A stretch of DNA of 64,000 nt from assembly GCA_027449965.1 (NCBI GenBank), contig DAIDKP010000016.1, positions 120,195 through 184,194 of the forward strand. Direction: 5' to 3'. The stretch is from Acidobacteriaceae bacterium. Its GTDB lineage: Bacteria > Acidobacteriota > Terriglobia > Terriglobales > Acidobacteriaceae. Shown here in pieces: positions 48,824-58,875 of this stretch. The notes beneath the pieces were generated by a model. That model was given only the letters and a program-made list of their open reading frames with translations, searched no databases and was not told the origin of the DNA. A program made the translations under genes and the position numbers. Position 1 is the first letter of the stretch. Each line of letters begins with the position of its first letter.

Positions 48824-49882
48824 TTATCGATGCCGCATCGAAAGGACTTGAGCAGAAATCTCTTTTTTCTTCTCTTGGCTCGAAAGCCTTTGGAACTCGG
48901 CCAGATACTTAGCTGCAACTACTCGATCTCCTCTTTTTCTCGCTAAGGTCGACAGAATATAGTATGCGTTGGTATAGGTCGGATCATACGTGATTGCTTT
49001 TTTTAGATTAGCCTCTGCATCACTGTTACGCCCGAGCATTTGCATGGTACGTCCAAGCTCATAATATGCGGTTGCATTTGCAGAATTCATTTGTAATGCT
49101 TCTTGTAGCAGTACTTGCGCTTTGCTGGGGTCACGATCCATCAGAGATGCTCCGTAATCGACGAGATGCCACTCATCTCTAACGTTGTGCTCCTGATCCA
49201 ACTTTATAGCTCTTTCAAAGTTCTCCACGGAAGCCGAGAAGTTTCCCAGTCCAGCGTAGGTCAACCCGAGATTGTCGTAAACATCTGCGTAGTTTGGAGC
49301 AAGTGCCAGGGCCTTCTTAGAAGTGGTGACAGACTTACTGAACTCGCTCATCGTGTAGTAGTAGCGGGCCAGTTGATAGTAAAGCTCAGGTAAATCGGAT
49401 TTCAGCTTGATTGCGCGATCGAACTCCTGCTCTGCTGCGGACACCCATCCTGCCTCCACATAGTTGAGTGCATATAACTGGTGGAGACGCCAGTCATTTG
49501 GATTCTGCTTGTAGGCCAAATTCAATAAGGCAACAGACGCTTCGAATTGACCACGGCGAAACTGAAGGAAGGCACCCAGATAGATCAAATCCTCGTCTCC
49601 ATGTCGCCGCTTCATTTCATTCGCTACCCGCTCTAAGCCCTCATCGTAGTTTTTTATCTCCCGATACGTCGATGCGAGATCCAGTGTCTGCTCGGGAGTC
49701 TGCGTCCCGCTTGAGACACACTCCCAAAGTGTGCTCTGGGCTTCGCGATAACGTTGCTGCGTAAACTGCTCCACCCCTCGCGCGCAGGACTCAGACTGCT
49801 CCGCCACCACAGTCACTGGCACCAGTAGAAGCAATGCGGCAACGACGCTGGCCGTGAAACCAGTCATTGCGCATTCATCCAA
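48824..49882 (-). CDS. Exported TPR-repeat protein
   Basis: A 352-residue protein with a signal peptide (TASVVAALLLLVPVTVVAEQ) and about eight tetratricopeptide repeats from residue 45 to 330 (for example ALALAPNYADVYDNLGLTYAGLGNFSASVENFERAI). It converges with the GH106-like gene and is downstream of the beta-helix and TonB receptor genes on the same strand, with 420 bases between. TPR proteins also follow the other TonB receptor in this window, so a partnership is possible. The ATG at 49867 is an equally good start. No clear ribosome-binding site. Confidence 0.78.
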   Translation of the reverse strand: MDECAMTGFTASVVAALLLLVPVTVVAEQSESCARGVEQFTQQRYREAQSTLWECVSSGTQTPEQTLDLASTYREIKNYDEGLERVANEMKRRHGDEDLIYLGAFLQFRRGQFEASVALLNLAYKQNPNDWRLHQLYALNYVEAGWVSAAEQEFDRAIKLKSDLPELYYQLARYYYTMSEFSKSVTTSKKALALAPNYADVYDNLGLTYAGLGNFSASVENFERAIKLDQEHNVRDEWHLVDYGASLMDRDPSKAQVLLQEALQMNSANATAYYELGRTMQMLGRNSDAEANLKKAITYDPTYTNAYYILSTLARKRGDRVVAAKYLAEFQRLSSQEKKKEISAQVLSMRHR

Positions 49883-50304
49883 TCGTGCGGTGTCAGGGTC
49901 ACATCACTTCGTTCGTTAGAACTTCCAATTGAGTGTGTCAAGACCACACGACTCCCCGCCACCATACCCATCGCTAAGCTCCATGAGTGCCCTGTTGGTA
50001 CCTGAGGTTTGTAACCATGTCTAACCCGAGCTGGGTTGCCCCTGCCTCTGGCCAAGAGCGGCGGAGTCGGCAACTCCGTTAGAAGTACCTACACTAATTA
50101 ACGCTAACACAGCGCTGGCTCAGTAAATTCGGACACGGGAATGAGTGAAAGATGTCACCTCGCTAACTTACTTCCGTCCCTACAAGTTTGATTCATCTTG
50201 CAGAATACGTCGACCTCAGCCTGAAGCCAGCCGCTTAGATTACTCGGAGGGGACCCATGTCACTTTGGTTTGCCTGACACGGGAAACCCTCCACACTGCT
50301 TTCC
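49883..50304. other. Intergenic region
   Basis: About 420 bases between the TPR gene and the beta-helix gene on the same strand. No gene, hairpin or repeat of note was seen. Confidence 0.4.
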
Positions 50305-51187
50305 CTATGGATTGATCTGTACATCGTCGATGAAGGCCGTGTTATCGCCTGAATTCATGCCCTCTATGGTGATGGTGTGGGTTCCAGTTGTCACTGTGAA
50401 GCTCTTTGTATTCAACAGGGTGAAGCTGCTGGGAATCGAGCTGAAGGTCCCCACCAGTGTCGAATCAACGTACACGGCGATTGTTTGCGCCCCGCCCGTG
50501 CTAGTTCGTTGCGCAGCGTAGAAGCTGATGTTGTAGTTTCCGGCGTTCATGGCTACCGACTGGATAACGCTGGAGACACCTTGCAGTAAACCAGTCTGCG
50601 TTCCTCCTTCCGGCGCTGCTGGGGCACTCCATGCACTCCCATTGGCCTGCACGCCGGCATGGCTGCTGAATGTCCAGCCATAGGTCATGGGACCGTATTG
50701 ATATCCTTTGGCAGGCTGGGCAGGCGCCTGGAAGTTCGCGTTCGCCAACTCGGTTATCGTCACATCGTCGATGAAGGCCGTGTTATCGGTGGAAGTGGTG
50801 CCCTCGATCATGACAGTGTGGGCACCAGCCGTCAGAGTAAAGCTGTTGGTGGTCAGTGGAGTGAAGCTGCTGGGAATCGAACTGAATGTCCCAACCAGCG
50901 TCGAATCGATATACACGGCGACTGTTTGCGGCCCGCCAGTGCCAGTTCGTTGCGCAGCGAGGAAGCTGATGTAATAGGTTCCGGCGGCGAAATCTACCGA
51001 CTGGGTCACGCTGCCGGGACCTTGAAGAAAGCCGGTCTGCGTTCCTCCTTCCGGCGCGGTTGGAGCACCCCATGCGCTCCCATTAGCCTGTACTCCAGCA
51101 TGGTTGTTGAATGTCCAGCCGTAGGTCATGGGGCCATATTCATATCCCTTGGCAGGCTGGGCAGGTGTCTGGAAGTTCGCGTTGGCC
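50305..51187 (-). repeat. Two direct repeats of about 440 bases inside the beta-helix gene
   Basis: Bases about 50305-50747 and 50748-51187 encode two successive copies of the C-terminal sandwich domain. Long stretches are identical at DNA level (for example CATCGTCGATGAAGGCCG), which indicates a recent tandem duplication. Confidence 0.8.
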
Positions 51188-52989
51188 ACATTGCCGGCAT
51201 GGTTGGTGTAGATGATGTTCGGAGACCAACTGATCTGATCCGTGTCGTTGTTGCCGCTGCCGCCATTGTTGACTTGGAAGCGGATCGTGTCACCCGCGGC
51301 AACCGGTACATCCACGTTCGTGGAAAAGCCCGTGGTATTGGTGCCTGCAAGCGTTGTGCCGCTTCCGCCCCAGATGGGCGAACCATTTTGAGTAATGTTG
51401 ACCAAAACCCCATTGCCACCGCTCGCTGTTTTTGTCACCCAGCCACGAATGCTGAGATTGCCCGCGTAGGGCGCTGTCCAGGTGCGCGCGGTCCAACACG
51501 TGTTGCAGGCATCTGGCTGCATCGTGTTGCCCCCGACTAAAGCTGTATTGTTGTTAGCTCCCCATGTGCTCCAAAGTCCGCTGATCCCAGCGCCGCTGGT
51601 GTAGGGGTTGTAGGTGGCCATGTTGTCCCATGAGGAGCCGTTGTAGTATTGGTATGACCATTGATTCTGGCCTTGTGAGTTGCTGAAGTCGTTCATGGCA
51701 TTCCAGGTGTCCGACTGTGTGTCAGCAGCCAGGTTATTGATAAAAGTAAATCCACTGAAGCTGCCCGTGCTGCCGAAGACGACATCGAAGCCGTAGTTCG
51801 GCTCATAATAAAGATTATTTTCGGCCGTACCGCTGGGCACGTCGGAGTTGCCGGTGGTGGCGATGGCACCCGCCGAGCCATTTGAGCTCCCACCCCCGTT
51901 GCTGACGAACAGATTGCTGGCCACTTCGTTGTTGCTGTCGAAATCCCCGATGCCATGGATGGCCAGAAACTCGATCCCCGCTCCGGCATTATTCGCGAAG
52001 TAGTCGCCATAAAACTGGGCCCCGTTACTCTTGACTTCGTTGTCCCATCCGCATCCATCGGGACTGCTGGTTGGGGGCGTATTGGTGAATGTGCTGTTAA
52101 CAACCGCGTCGTTGTTGTTTAATCCTGAAATAGTCTCTGTGGTGCCGACGGAATTGCCGTTGATGACATCCGTAAATACGGAATCCAGGATCGTGCTTTG
52201 ATTTGCCTGGGTCATGTAAAGAGAGCCGCTGGGCCCCCACAAATCCTGGTGTGCATACACATTTTGGATCACGGCATTCCAGAGCCCCCAGGTCGAGACC
52301 CCATTTCCCCCAAGAGGACGGGGGAAGAGGGTAGTTTCGTTCCCGGTACCCTCAACATAGGAGATGTTGACACCACTGACTGTGTATTGGCCGGTAGAGA
52401 GAGAAATGCTGGCGGTACTTGGGGTACTGAGCGCGACACCTGGAGATTCAACCAGGTTGTCCGCAGTACCGTTGCTTGTTCCAGCAATGCCTTTCATGCC
52501 GGTAGCGTAGATATCGGTGATGTTCAGGCCGTAGTGATTGGGGGTCGTAAACTCCACCAGAATACCGGCCCCAGCGTTCTCCACCGTCAGGCTCTGGACG
52601 TTCCAGTAGTCGGGGTTCATAAGACGGAGGCAGCGGAGGGTCCCGGAGGTGTCATTGCGGTTGATGATCGGGTTCAGGCCTGTTCCATAGCGGCTCAGCG
52701 TGATCCAGTCGCTGGAGGTTCCAGTACCCGACAGATCCAGCTCCTGATTCCAACTGCCGCCTGCGGCCAGCAAGATCTGGTCTCCGGGGCTAAAGATGTT
52801 TCCGTTGACGTTATTGAAGCTGCACCACGGCGCGCTTGAGCTGGTGCCGGCGTTATGGTCGCTGCATCCGGAGTTGCTGATGTAGTACGTTGTATTTGCA
52901 GGATAGGTGGTCTGGGCCTTGAGGTCGGCACCAAACAGGAGAACAGCACCAATCAGCAACGCCGGCAAGGGGGGAAATTTGCGATTCAT
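50305..52989 (-). CDS. Secreted right-handed beta-helix protein with tandem C-terminal sandwich domains
   Basis: An 894-residue exported protein. The signal peptide is ALLIGAVLLFGADLKAQ. Residues about 25-420 have the layout of right-handed parallel beta-helix proteins (YYISNSGCSDHNAGTSS, SPGDQILLAAGGSW, NVQSLTVENAGAGI), a fold shared by many polysaccharide lyases and rhamnogalacturonases. A middle domain (about 490-600) follows. The C-terminus has two near-identical units of about 145 residues (FQTPAQPAKGYEYGPMTYGW...DNTAFIDDVTI), which look like carbohydrate-binding sandwiches. AAGGAG precedes the ATG at 52989. It may cut or hold the locus substrate; catalytic residues could not be placed. 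Confidence 0.75.
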   Translation of the reverse strand: MNRKFPPLPALLIGAVLLFGADLKAQTTYPANTTYYISNSGCSDHNAGTSSSAPWCSFNNVNGNIFSPGDQILLAAGGSWNQELDLSGTGTSSDWITLSRYGTGLNPIINRNDTSGTLRCLRLMNPDYWNVQSLTVENAGAGILVEFTTPNHYGLNITDIYATGMKGIAGTSNGTADNLVESPGVALSTPSTASISLSTGQYTVSGVNISYVEGTGNETTLFPRPLGGNGVSTWGLWNAVIQNVYAHQDLWGPSGSLYMTQANQSTILDSVFTDVINGNSVGTTETISGLNNNDAVVNSTFTNTPPTSSPDGCGWDNEVKSNGAQFYGDYFANNAGAGIEFLAIHGIGDFDSNNEVASNLFVSNGGGSSNGSAGAIATTGNSDVPSGTAENNLYYEPNYGFDVVFGSTGSFSGFTFINNLAADTQSDTWNAMNDFSNSQGQNQWSYQYYNGSSWDNMATYNPYTSGAGISGLWSTWGANNNTALVGGNTMQPDACNTCWTARTWTAPYAGNLSIRGWVTKTASGGNGVLVNITQNGSPIWGGSGTTLAGTNTTGFSTNVDVPVAAGDTIRFQVNNGGSGNNDTDQISWSPNIIYTNHAGNVANANFQTPAQPAKGYEYGPMTYGWTFNNHAGVQANGSAWGAPTAPEGGTQTGFLQGPGSVTQSVDFAAGTYYISFLAAQRTGTGGPQTVAVYIDSTLVGTFSSIPSSFTPLTTNSFTLTAGAHTVMIEGTTSTDNTAFIDDVTITELANANFQAPAQPAKGYQYGPMTYGWTFSSHAGVQANGSAWSAPAAPEGGTQTGLLQGVSSVIQSVAMNAGNYNISFYAAQRTSTGGAQTIAVYVDSTLVGTFSSIPSSFTLLNTKSFTVTTGTHTITIEGMNSGDNTAFIDDVQINP

Positions 52990-53421
52990 CGTTTCTCCTT
53001 TTTCATTGATCGCTCGCTGAACAGAGCGCACGGTTCTGTGCGAGCCTGCATGTGAAGATCGCGGGCCGAACTGCATATATCGAACGACTTCCCTTACGGA
53101 CCAAATGCCGGATATTGTCTTGCGTCAATTGCAAAACATAGAGCTACTTACACAACAGTCACATCAAAGTTCGCTCTCGCTTCGCCACTGAAAGACATAC
53201 GACAAACGCTTACGGCTCCCAATTCAGAATCAGGTACGGCCGATAACCACAGTGAGAGTACGCCCACCTTAGTTCCGGCCCTACTGATGAAGCTTCTCGC
53301 GTAGCCCGTTAGTGTACTTTCCCTGTAGTTGCAGCCGGAGTTCACTGCATCCTTGGGCGTTTTCTCAATGAAAACGCCCCTGTGCGGCCTTGCTGGGACA
53401 CCCAGTAACTGGGAAAATGCT
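52990..53421. other. Intergenic region between the beta-helix and TonB receptor genes
   Basis: About 430 bases. It holds the beta-helix gene ribosome-binding site at the left end and a hairpin after the TonB receptor at 53355-53379. No gene was seen. Confidence 0.45.
53355..53379 (-). terminator. Hairpin after the TonB receptor gene
   Basis: A perfect 10-base stem (GGGCGTTTTC with its complement) and 5-base loop lie about 45 bases after the receptor stop. There is no T run, so termination strength is uncertain. Confidence 0.55.
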
Positions 53422-56400
53422 CTAGAAGACGAACTTCATGACCGCCTCGGTGATCTTCGGGCCTGGCTGGACGCCGAAGTTAAGGTCGCCATATTCCGCG
53501 GTGTACTCTCCAAAGTGTCCGTTGGGAGTATTATCGGCGAGATTCGTGTCAAGTCCTCCGTAGTTCGCGCGGTTGAACGCATTGAACATCTCAACCCTGA
53601 ACTCTACATAGTGTGTGCCACTTCCAGAGACGGCAATGTGCTTCCAGAGAGCAAAGTTTTCGTTCAAGACCGCCAACTGATGCAGATGATCCAGGTATGC
53701 TCTCGAATTACCAAACGTATAGGGAGCTGGGTTGGCAAAAGCAGCTGCATTCAGCCACTTTGTTCCATGAGCTGTACCCAGCGGATCATAGAGACTGTTG
53801 TATTTGACTGTTTGCCCACGACTGGCAAGCTGCTGCTTGACACCTGGCACGATGTTGACGAAAAGTTGAGAGTTGAACAGCGGCACTCCCGGAACGCTTG
53901 GATTGATGTGGATCACAGCACCGCTTTCGTAGCTGTGTAATCCGGAAAAACCGAAACCCCCAAGAATGTAGCTAAGCGGGCCGGAATTGAGGAATTTCTT
54001 CCCCCTGCCAAACGGAAGATCGTATACGTAGCTTAATTCTAGGTTTTGAGGTACGTCGAGGTCACCTAGGGACTTTTGACTCTTCGAGTCGTAGGTGTTC
54101 TGCGTTGTGTTGTCGCCGAACCTGGAGAATCCAACGTTGCTGAACTCTTTCGACCATGTGTATGCAAGCAGAACAGTCAGGCCGTTGGAGTACTGCTTTT
54201 GGACTTTGGCAAGAAGGCCATTCCAGGAGGAACTACCTGCCGGATAGTTGATAGCGTTGACCCCCAAATACTGAGGGAATGGCCTTAGAGCCTGCGCAAG
54301 GCTGCCCTTGAATCCTGGGTAAGGAGGGGTGAATCCTGCTGCGGCAACAGCGGGACTGGTAATGCTCTGGGTAAGTAGCGGACCCAGCGAAAGATAGTTG
54401 GGGTGAACCTGATTGTAGTTAGGGTTCCCACCACCAGGTATGTGATGCCCTACTTCACCCACGTAACCAACATCCACGTACCATTGACCAAATGTCTTCT
54501 GCAGGTCTAATTGCCAGATTTGATTATCCTGCAGGCGGTTTGACTTGCCATCGTGGGTATCAGTGAGAGTGACTACCTGATTGTTATATAAAGTTGGAGT
54601 GAACGTTGGCGAAGTGACCAGATTTGATGAAGGAAAACCAGAGTCTAAATTGAAGGCCGCGGAATAGCTGCTGTTGGGGCTAATGGCTGTGGAGTCAAGA
54701 CTGAATCCTCTCTGATCAAAGCTATACTCCAGCGGCGCATAGAGAATGCCGTAACCCGCACGCACCACCATTGTGTGGCCCAAGTCATAGGCAAGACCTA
54801 CACGAGGACCCCAGCCGTTCTTCCATGTTCCCATGAAAGAGTTGGACCCTGTGCGGCCGGTGCCGGTACCGGCAAAAATAAGTGCACCCGGAAGACCACC
54901 CGCTGCGGAGTTGGCCAAGGTCGGATTCATTGTTGTCATATTGCCCTTGGCATCGATGATAGGGGTTTGCTCTTCCCAGCGAATACCGTAGTTGGCTGTA
55001 AGCCTGGAGGTCACGCGCCAACTGTCCTGAGCAAACACTGCGAAGTATTTGCTCCTCGCATAAGTGCTTACGTTCGATGCAACATTGGCACTATCGGTAT
55101 ATCCAAGCAGGAAACTGGCAATGGGGTTACCTGAGTTGCTTCCGGTCTGGTTGGGCCCGATCCCGGTCTCGTTGTTCAGGAATCGGAAGGCACCAGCCTT
55201 ACCTTGGGGTACGGTGTCATTCTGTTGGAAGGCGTCGAATCGCTCACCAAATTTTAGCGAATGCTTTCCCTTTGTCCACGTAAGAACATCATCGTATTCC
55301 CAGACCATGTTGCTATTCGTGGAATCACCTTCAGGGAAAATGGTGCTGTAGCCACTGCTGAAGCCAAACTGGCTCTCCTGAGCCGGATTGCTGAGGTAAG
55401 TCCCCGGGACGGTGATCGTAGGGGTATTTGGATGGATGAACGCACCCTGTCCGAAATCCTCGCTGACAGCCCCATAACGGCTGAAGTTCGCCGATCCATG
55501 ATTAAACAGATTTGGCGTAACTAGCCAGTCGTGCCAGAGGTTCACAAGGTACACGGTGGTGTCGAAATGATTATTCTGGAATATGCCGTCCGGCTGAAAA
55601 CCTATAAACGAATCAGACCGATAGGTTCCATGGAGTGACTGCTTCTCGTTGAGGTTGTGATCTAGCCGAAGAAAATAATGCTCTTCCACCCTGCTGTTTG
55701 AATTTGTACCCTGAAGATTGCTGATAAAAGCTCCATTGGTCGGGGGCGGCAAGAGCGACAGGACCTGCTGCGCGATTTTACTGGTCGGCGTAATCTGATT
55801 ATTAGGAAACGGCTGACGAACCCCGTTTACTTCAGTAGTGGGATCGTAGAGTATCTGCCCTTGCGCAAGCTGGTCCGAGAAGTCGCCTTTCCGCTCCGGA
55901 ATGGTCGGCACCGTGTAGTATTCCGGGGTACTAATATTCGTCCAATAGCGGGTCCAATTGAAAAAGAAGAACGTGCGGCCCTTGCCATTGTAGACATGCG
56001 GGATCCAGACTGGTCCGCCAACGGATACAGGCCACTCATATTGCTCGTCTTTGCCGACATTAGGCTGGTTATACGCTCTGGCGTCTAAAGCGGTGTTCCT
56101 CAGGAATACGGCTGTGTTTCCATGGAATTGGTCTGTTCCAGATCGAGACAACTGGGTTACCACACCGCCAGAAGTGCGCCCAAATTCGGCCGCCGGTACA
56201 CCGGGTTGGGTATAAACCTCAGCAATGACATCGAATGAGGGGTGCACTACCAGAACGGCAGAATTAGTAGTCGGGGAAAACAGTTGAGGGAAGCCGTCGA
56301 TTAGCACTTCCTGAGCGAAGGCCCTGCCGCCAGCGATATTCACACCGTAGAAACTGCCGCTCGTCCCCGGCGTCAAATTAATGAGCATCGTGGAATCGCG

Positions 56401-56904
56401 GAATGATCCAGTAGCTGGAACTACAGGCCCGTTCTGTACCAACTCTTCTTCAAGAGTGGTCGAAAGCGCGATCTTCTCGGTCTCCAGTTGCGTCCCGTTT
56501 GCGTTTACCTCCACAGTGCTGGTGACCACACCGGGAATCAGACGCTCGTCAATTTTTACAATACTGGCAGCCTGGAGGTCGACGTTGGACTCCACAACCT
56601 TCTGGAAGCCAGGTGCCTCAATGGTCACTTGATAGGATCCCAAAATCAAGCTGCCGACCTGGTAGGCGCCGTCGGATTGCGTGACCGTCTTCGATTCAAC
56701 ATTCGTACGTGTGTTCTTGATAGTCACCGCCGCCCCTGCGACGGCATTGCCATTGGCATCGGTGACGATGCCATTAATAGTGCCTGTCGAAATCTGGCAC
56801 AGAGCTACCTCGCCGACGAGGATATTAAGGAATAGGGTCGCCGCCACGGTCAAAATCAGCCGCGTGCAGATTGATCCAACTCCTGCGTTAAGCATCTTTC
56901 GCAT
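53422..56904 (-). CDS. TonB-dependent receptor with carboxypeptidase-regulatory-like domain
   Basis: A 1160-residue outer-membrane receptor. A signal sequence (LILTVAATLFLNILVGEVALC) leads to the Ig-like domain (TGTINGIVTDANGNAVAGAAVTIKN), the plug (RDSTMLINLTPGTSGSFYGVNIAGG, VLIDGFPQLFSP) and the barrel, ending EAVMKFVF. AGGAGG lies five bases before the ATG at 56904. It sits in the middle of the sulfatase/glycosidase locus, so its probable job is import of the sulfated oligosaccharides. The inner face of its promoter carries a TTGACA/TGTCAA palindrome. A membrane regulator gene lies divergently upstream. Confidence 0.9.
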   Translation of the reverse strand: MRKMLNAGVGSICTRLILTVAATLFLNILVGEVALCQISTGTINGIVTDANGNAVAGAAVTIKNTRTNVESKTVTQSDGAYQVGSLILGSYQVTIEAPGFQKVVESNVDLQAASIVKIDERLIPGVVTSTVEVNANGTQLETEKIALSTTLEEELVQNGPVVPATGSFRDSTMLINLTPGTSGSFYGVNIAGGRAFAQEVLIDGFPQLFSPTTNSAVLVVHPSFDVIAEVYTQPGVPAAEFGRTSGGVVTQLSRSGTDQFHGNTAVFLRNTALDARAYNQPNVGKDEQYEWPVSVGGPVWIPHVYNGKGRTFFFFNWTRYWTNISTPEYYTVPTIPERKGDFSDQLAQGQILYDPTTEVNGVRQPFPNNQITPTSKIAQQVLSLLPPPTNGAFISNLQGTNSNSRVEEHYFLRLDHNLNEKQSLHGTYRSDSFIGFQPDGIFQNNHFDTTVYLVNLWHDWLVTPNLFNHGSANFSRYGAVSEDFGQGAFIHPNTPTITVPGTYLSNPAQESQFGFSSGYSTIFPEGDSTNSNMVWEYDDVLTWTKGKHSLKFGERFDAFQQNDTVPQGKAGAFRFLNNETGIGPNQTGSNSGNPIASFLLGYTDSANVASNVSTYARSKYFAVFAQDSWRVTSRLTANYGIRWEEQTPIIDAKGNMTTMNPTLANSAAGGLPGALIFAGTGTGRTGSNSFMGTWKNGWGPRVGLAYDLGHTMVVRAGYGILYAPLEYSFDQRGFSLDSTAISPNSSYSAAFNLDSGFPSSNLVTSPTFTPTLYNNQVVTLTDTHDGKSNRLQDNQIWQLDLQKTFGQWYVDVGYVGEVGHHIPGGGNPNYNQVHPNYLSLGPLLTQSITSPAVAAAGFTPPYPGFKGSLAQALRPFPQYLGVNAINYPAGSSSWNGLLAKVQKQYSNGLTVLLAYTWSKEFSNVGFSRFGDNTTQNTYDSKSQKSLGDLDVPQNLELSYVYDLPFGRGKKFLNSGPLSYILGGFGFSGLHSYESGAVIHINPSVPGVPLFNSQLFVNIVPGVKQQLASRGQTVKYNSLYDPLGTAHGTKWLNAAAFANPAPYTFGNSRAYLDHLHQLAVLNENFALWKHIAVSGSGTHYVEFRVEMFNAFNRANYGGLDTNLADNTPNGHFGEYTAEYGDLNFGVQPGPKITEAVMKFVF

Positions 56905-56955
56905 CACTGCCTCCTAAAGAAATCCTTCGAATCTCTTGATGCCGCAAATTTCTCC

Positions 56956-56972
56956 TTGACATAATTTGTCAA
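56956..56972. promoter_or_regulatory. TTGACA-TAATT-TGTCAA palindrome upstream of the TonB receptor
   Basis: A perfect 6-base inverted repeat with a 5-base A/T spacer, about 52 bases before the receptor start codon. One arm reads TTGACA on each strand, so it can be both a -35 element and a repressor site. Confidence 0.5.
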
Positions 56973-57184
56973 TTGGATAAATTTGGCTAGCGAGAAACCT
57001 ACACCTGTCGTCATACTTTTGTAAAGTGCCGTGAGGTGCAGTTGGCGAGTTGTCTACTGCATACCTCGCCCTTGAGACGTGCAGTGCTCTTCGATTTCAG
57101 GGTGCATGATACTAGCTAAGATACTTTTTTTCATAATCTTAGAAGTTTATTCTTCCATTTGAGATTGTCCGAAGGAGCGATCGG

Positions 57185-58544
57185 GTGAAAGGCGAAGACT
57201 TGGCAGGAGAGAGCACGATCGAGAAGTCCGGAGATCAAATAAGAGAGCATTATCTATCTGCCAGCATCGTCGAATCATTGGACCTGGTTTTGGGAAGCTC
57301 GAGATTCCGGAACGCTGCCGTTTTGCAGAAGCTACTCAAATACATAGTAGAGAAGTCGATCCATGGTGAACACGATGCACTCAAAGAGCGCATCATCGGA
57401 ATGGTAGTGTTTGGCAGAAAGCCAGACTTCGACACCTCCAGTGACCCGATCGTCCGTTCTAGAGTCGGTCTACTCAGAAAGCGGCTTGTCCAATTCTATG
57501 AATCTGAAGAGTCGCGGGATTGCGTGGTGGAGATCACGATTCCTTCAAGAGCCTATTCGGCCATTTTCTTGATGCTTCCGGAAAACACCAGGGAAACAGA
57601 AAGAAATCATGTTACGGTGGAGCCGGCTCGAAGTGCCCCTTTCATCGAAGCACTAGAGGATTCAAGCTCGATCCTTCCAATTACTAATCGTCGGATACAG
57701 GGAAAAGATCGCAGGCGGAACGTCGGACTTGTCGGCCTGTTATGCTGCGGAGTGTTTTTGGTTGCCTCAATGGTTGTCGCACATCTAAGAAAGAGCGAAC
57801 TGGGCTCTTCTGGGAACCACTTCTGGACACCAAAAAAACGATAAGGATTTACCACGGCATTTTTACTGGCTTCATGCTCTCCGACGAATATTACAAGCAA
57901 AATCCGCGCCCACCTCAGCACGACGACGCCCCTGGACTTCCCGGATCACGGTTGGAAATGCCACAGTTCTCTGAAACACAAACATACACAGCAAACGACT
58001 TCAGGACAGTTCAAGACGGGTTCACTGCTCCCGGAGACCTTTCAGCCACGGTGAATGCGGCCAAACTGCTGGATAGCCAGCAGCGAAGCTATCAACTGCG
58101 CTCAGCCAGCAACCTGCCTTTCGCAGACTTACATGGCTCACCGACGGTCCTCATCGGCTCATACAATAACTACTGGACGATGGAACTGACCCGGAATCTA
58201 ACCTTCTATTTTGACAACACGGGCAGAATCCGAGAGAGGGGCGGCCAAAGTCGTGACTGGTCCGATCCCCGGGAACAGACAGTTCAGCAACGATAGACTA
58301 TGCAATCGTCGCTAGACTCTTGGATTCGAAGACAGAAGGCCCTGTCGTGGTGATTGCCGGAACGCGGACTTGTGGAACAGATGGTGCAGGTAAGTTCATC
58401 ACCGACCCTGTGCAGCTTAGGCAACAGCTTGGGCAGATCCCCAGGAAAGTGCTGGAGCATGAGAATCTTGAATTCGTTCTCCGCATCCCCCTCGTCAACT
58501 GCAATCCGACTTCAATGGACGTCGTCGCCGAGCACTTCTGGTAG
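57185..58544 (+). pseudogene. Membrane-bound regulator-like gene with two frameshifts
   Basis: The first frame (GTG at 57185, AGGAG seven bases upstream) encodes 219 residues: a domain with LLKYIVEKSIHGEHDALKERIIGMVVFGRKPDFDTSSDPIVRSRVGLLRKRL, known from a family of Acidobacteria and Planctomycetes membrane proteins of presumed regulatory role, then a membrane helix (VGLVGLLCCGVFLVAS). The family's C-terminal domain continues in the -1 frame (FWEPLLDTKKTIRIYHG to about 58290) and then again -1 (IDYAIVARLLD to the stop at 58544). Two 1-base deletions would explain this. A run of seven A at 57832-57838 could also slip in translation. It is divergent from the TonB receptor. Confidence 0.75.
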
Positions 58545-58875
58545 ACGTGCTTCAGGCTGAAGCGCCCGGTGGGCTCATACCAACTCATCTCCTCTAAAGA
58601 TTTCTGTCTGTGAACTGGCCTGACCCGACACCTCTCACTCGCATGACGGGGCGTTGCACCTTCATGTCATTTGGCATATTATTTCTGTTTACAAACTCAT
58701 CCTCGACGTGCTAAAGTCTTCGTTTGTTTGGGAAATAGTAGTTTCTTGCGTCCCAAACGGTTTGTTGAGCAGTCCGGGAATGAAAGAATCCATCAAACTT
58801 AGCCTGTAGACAAGGCGTGATGCCGCGAGCGGTTCGGTTATCCGGGCATAGCGTATCTTTTGCGAGGAGAATAGC
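58545..58875. other. Intergenic region before the unknown/sulfatase gene pair
   Basis: About 330 bases with no supported gene and no clear hairpin. The promoter for the following pair should lie here. Confidence 0.4.
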
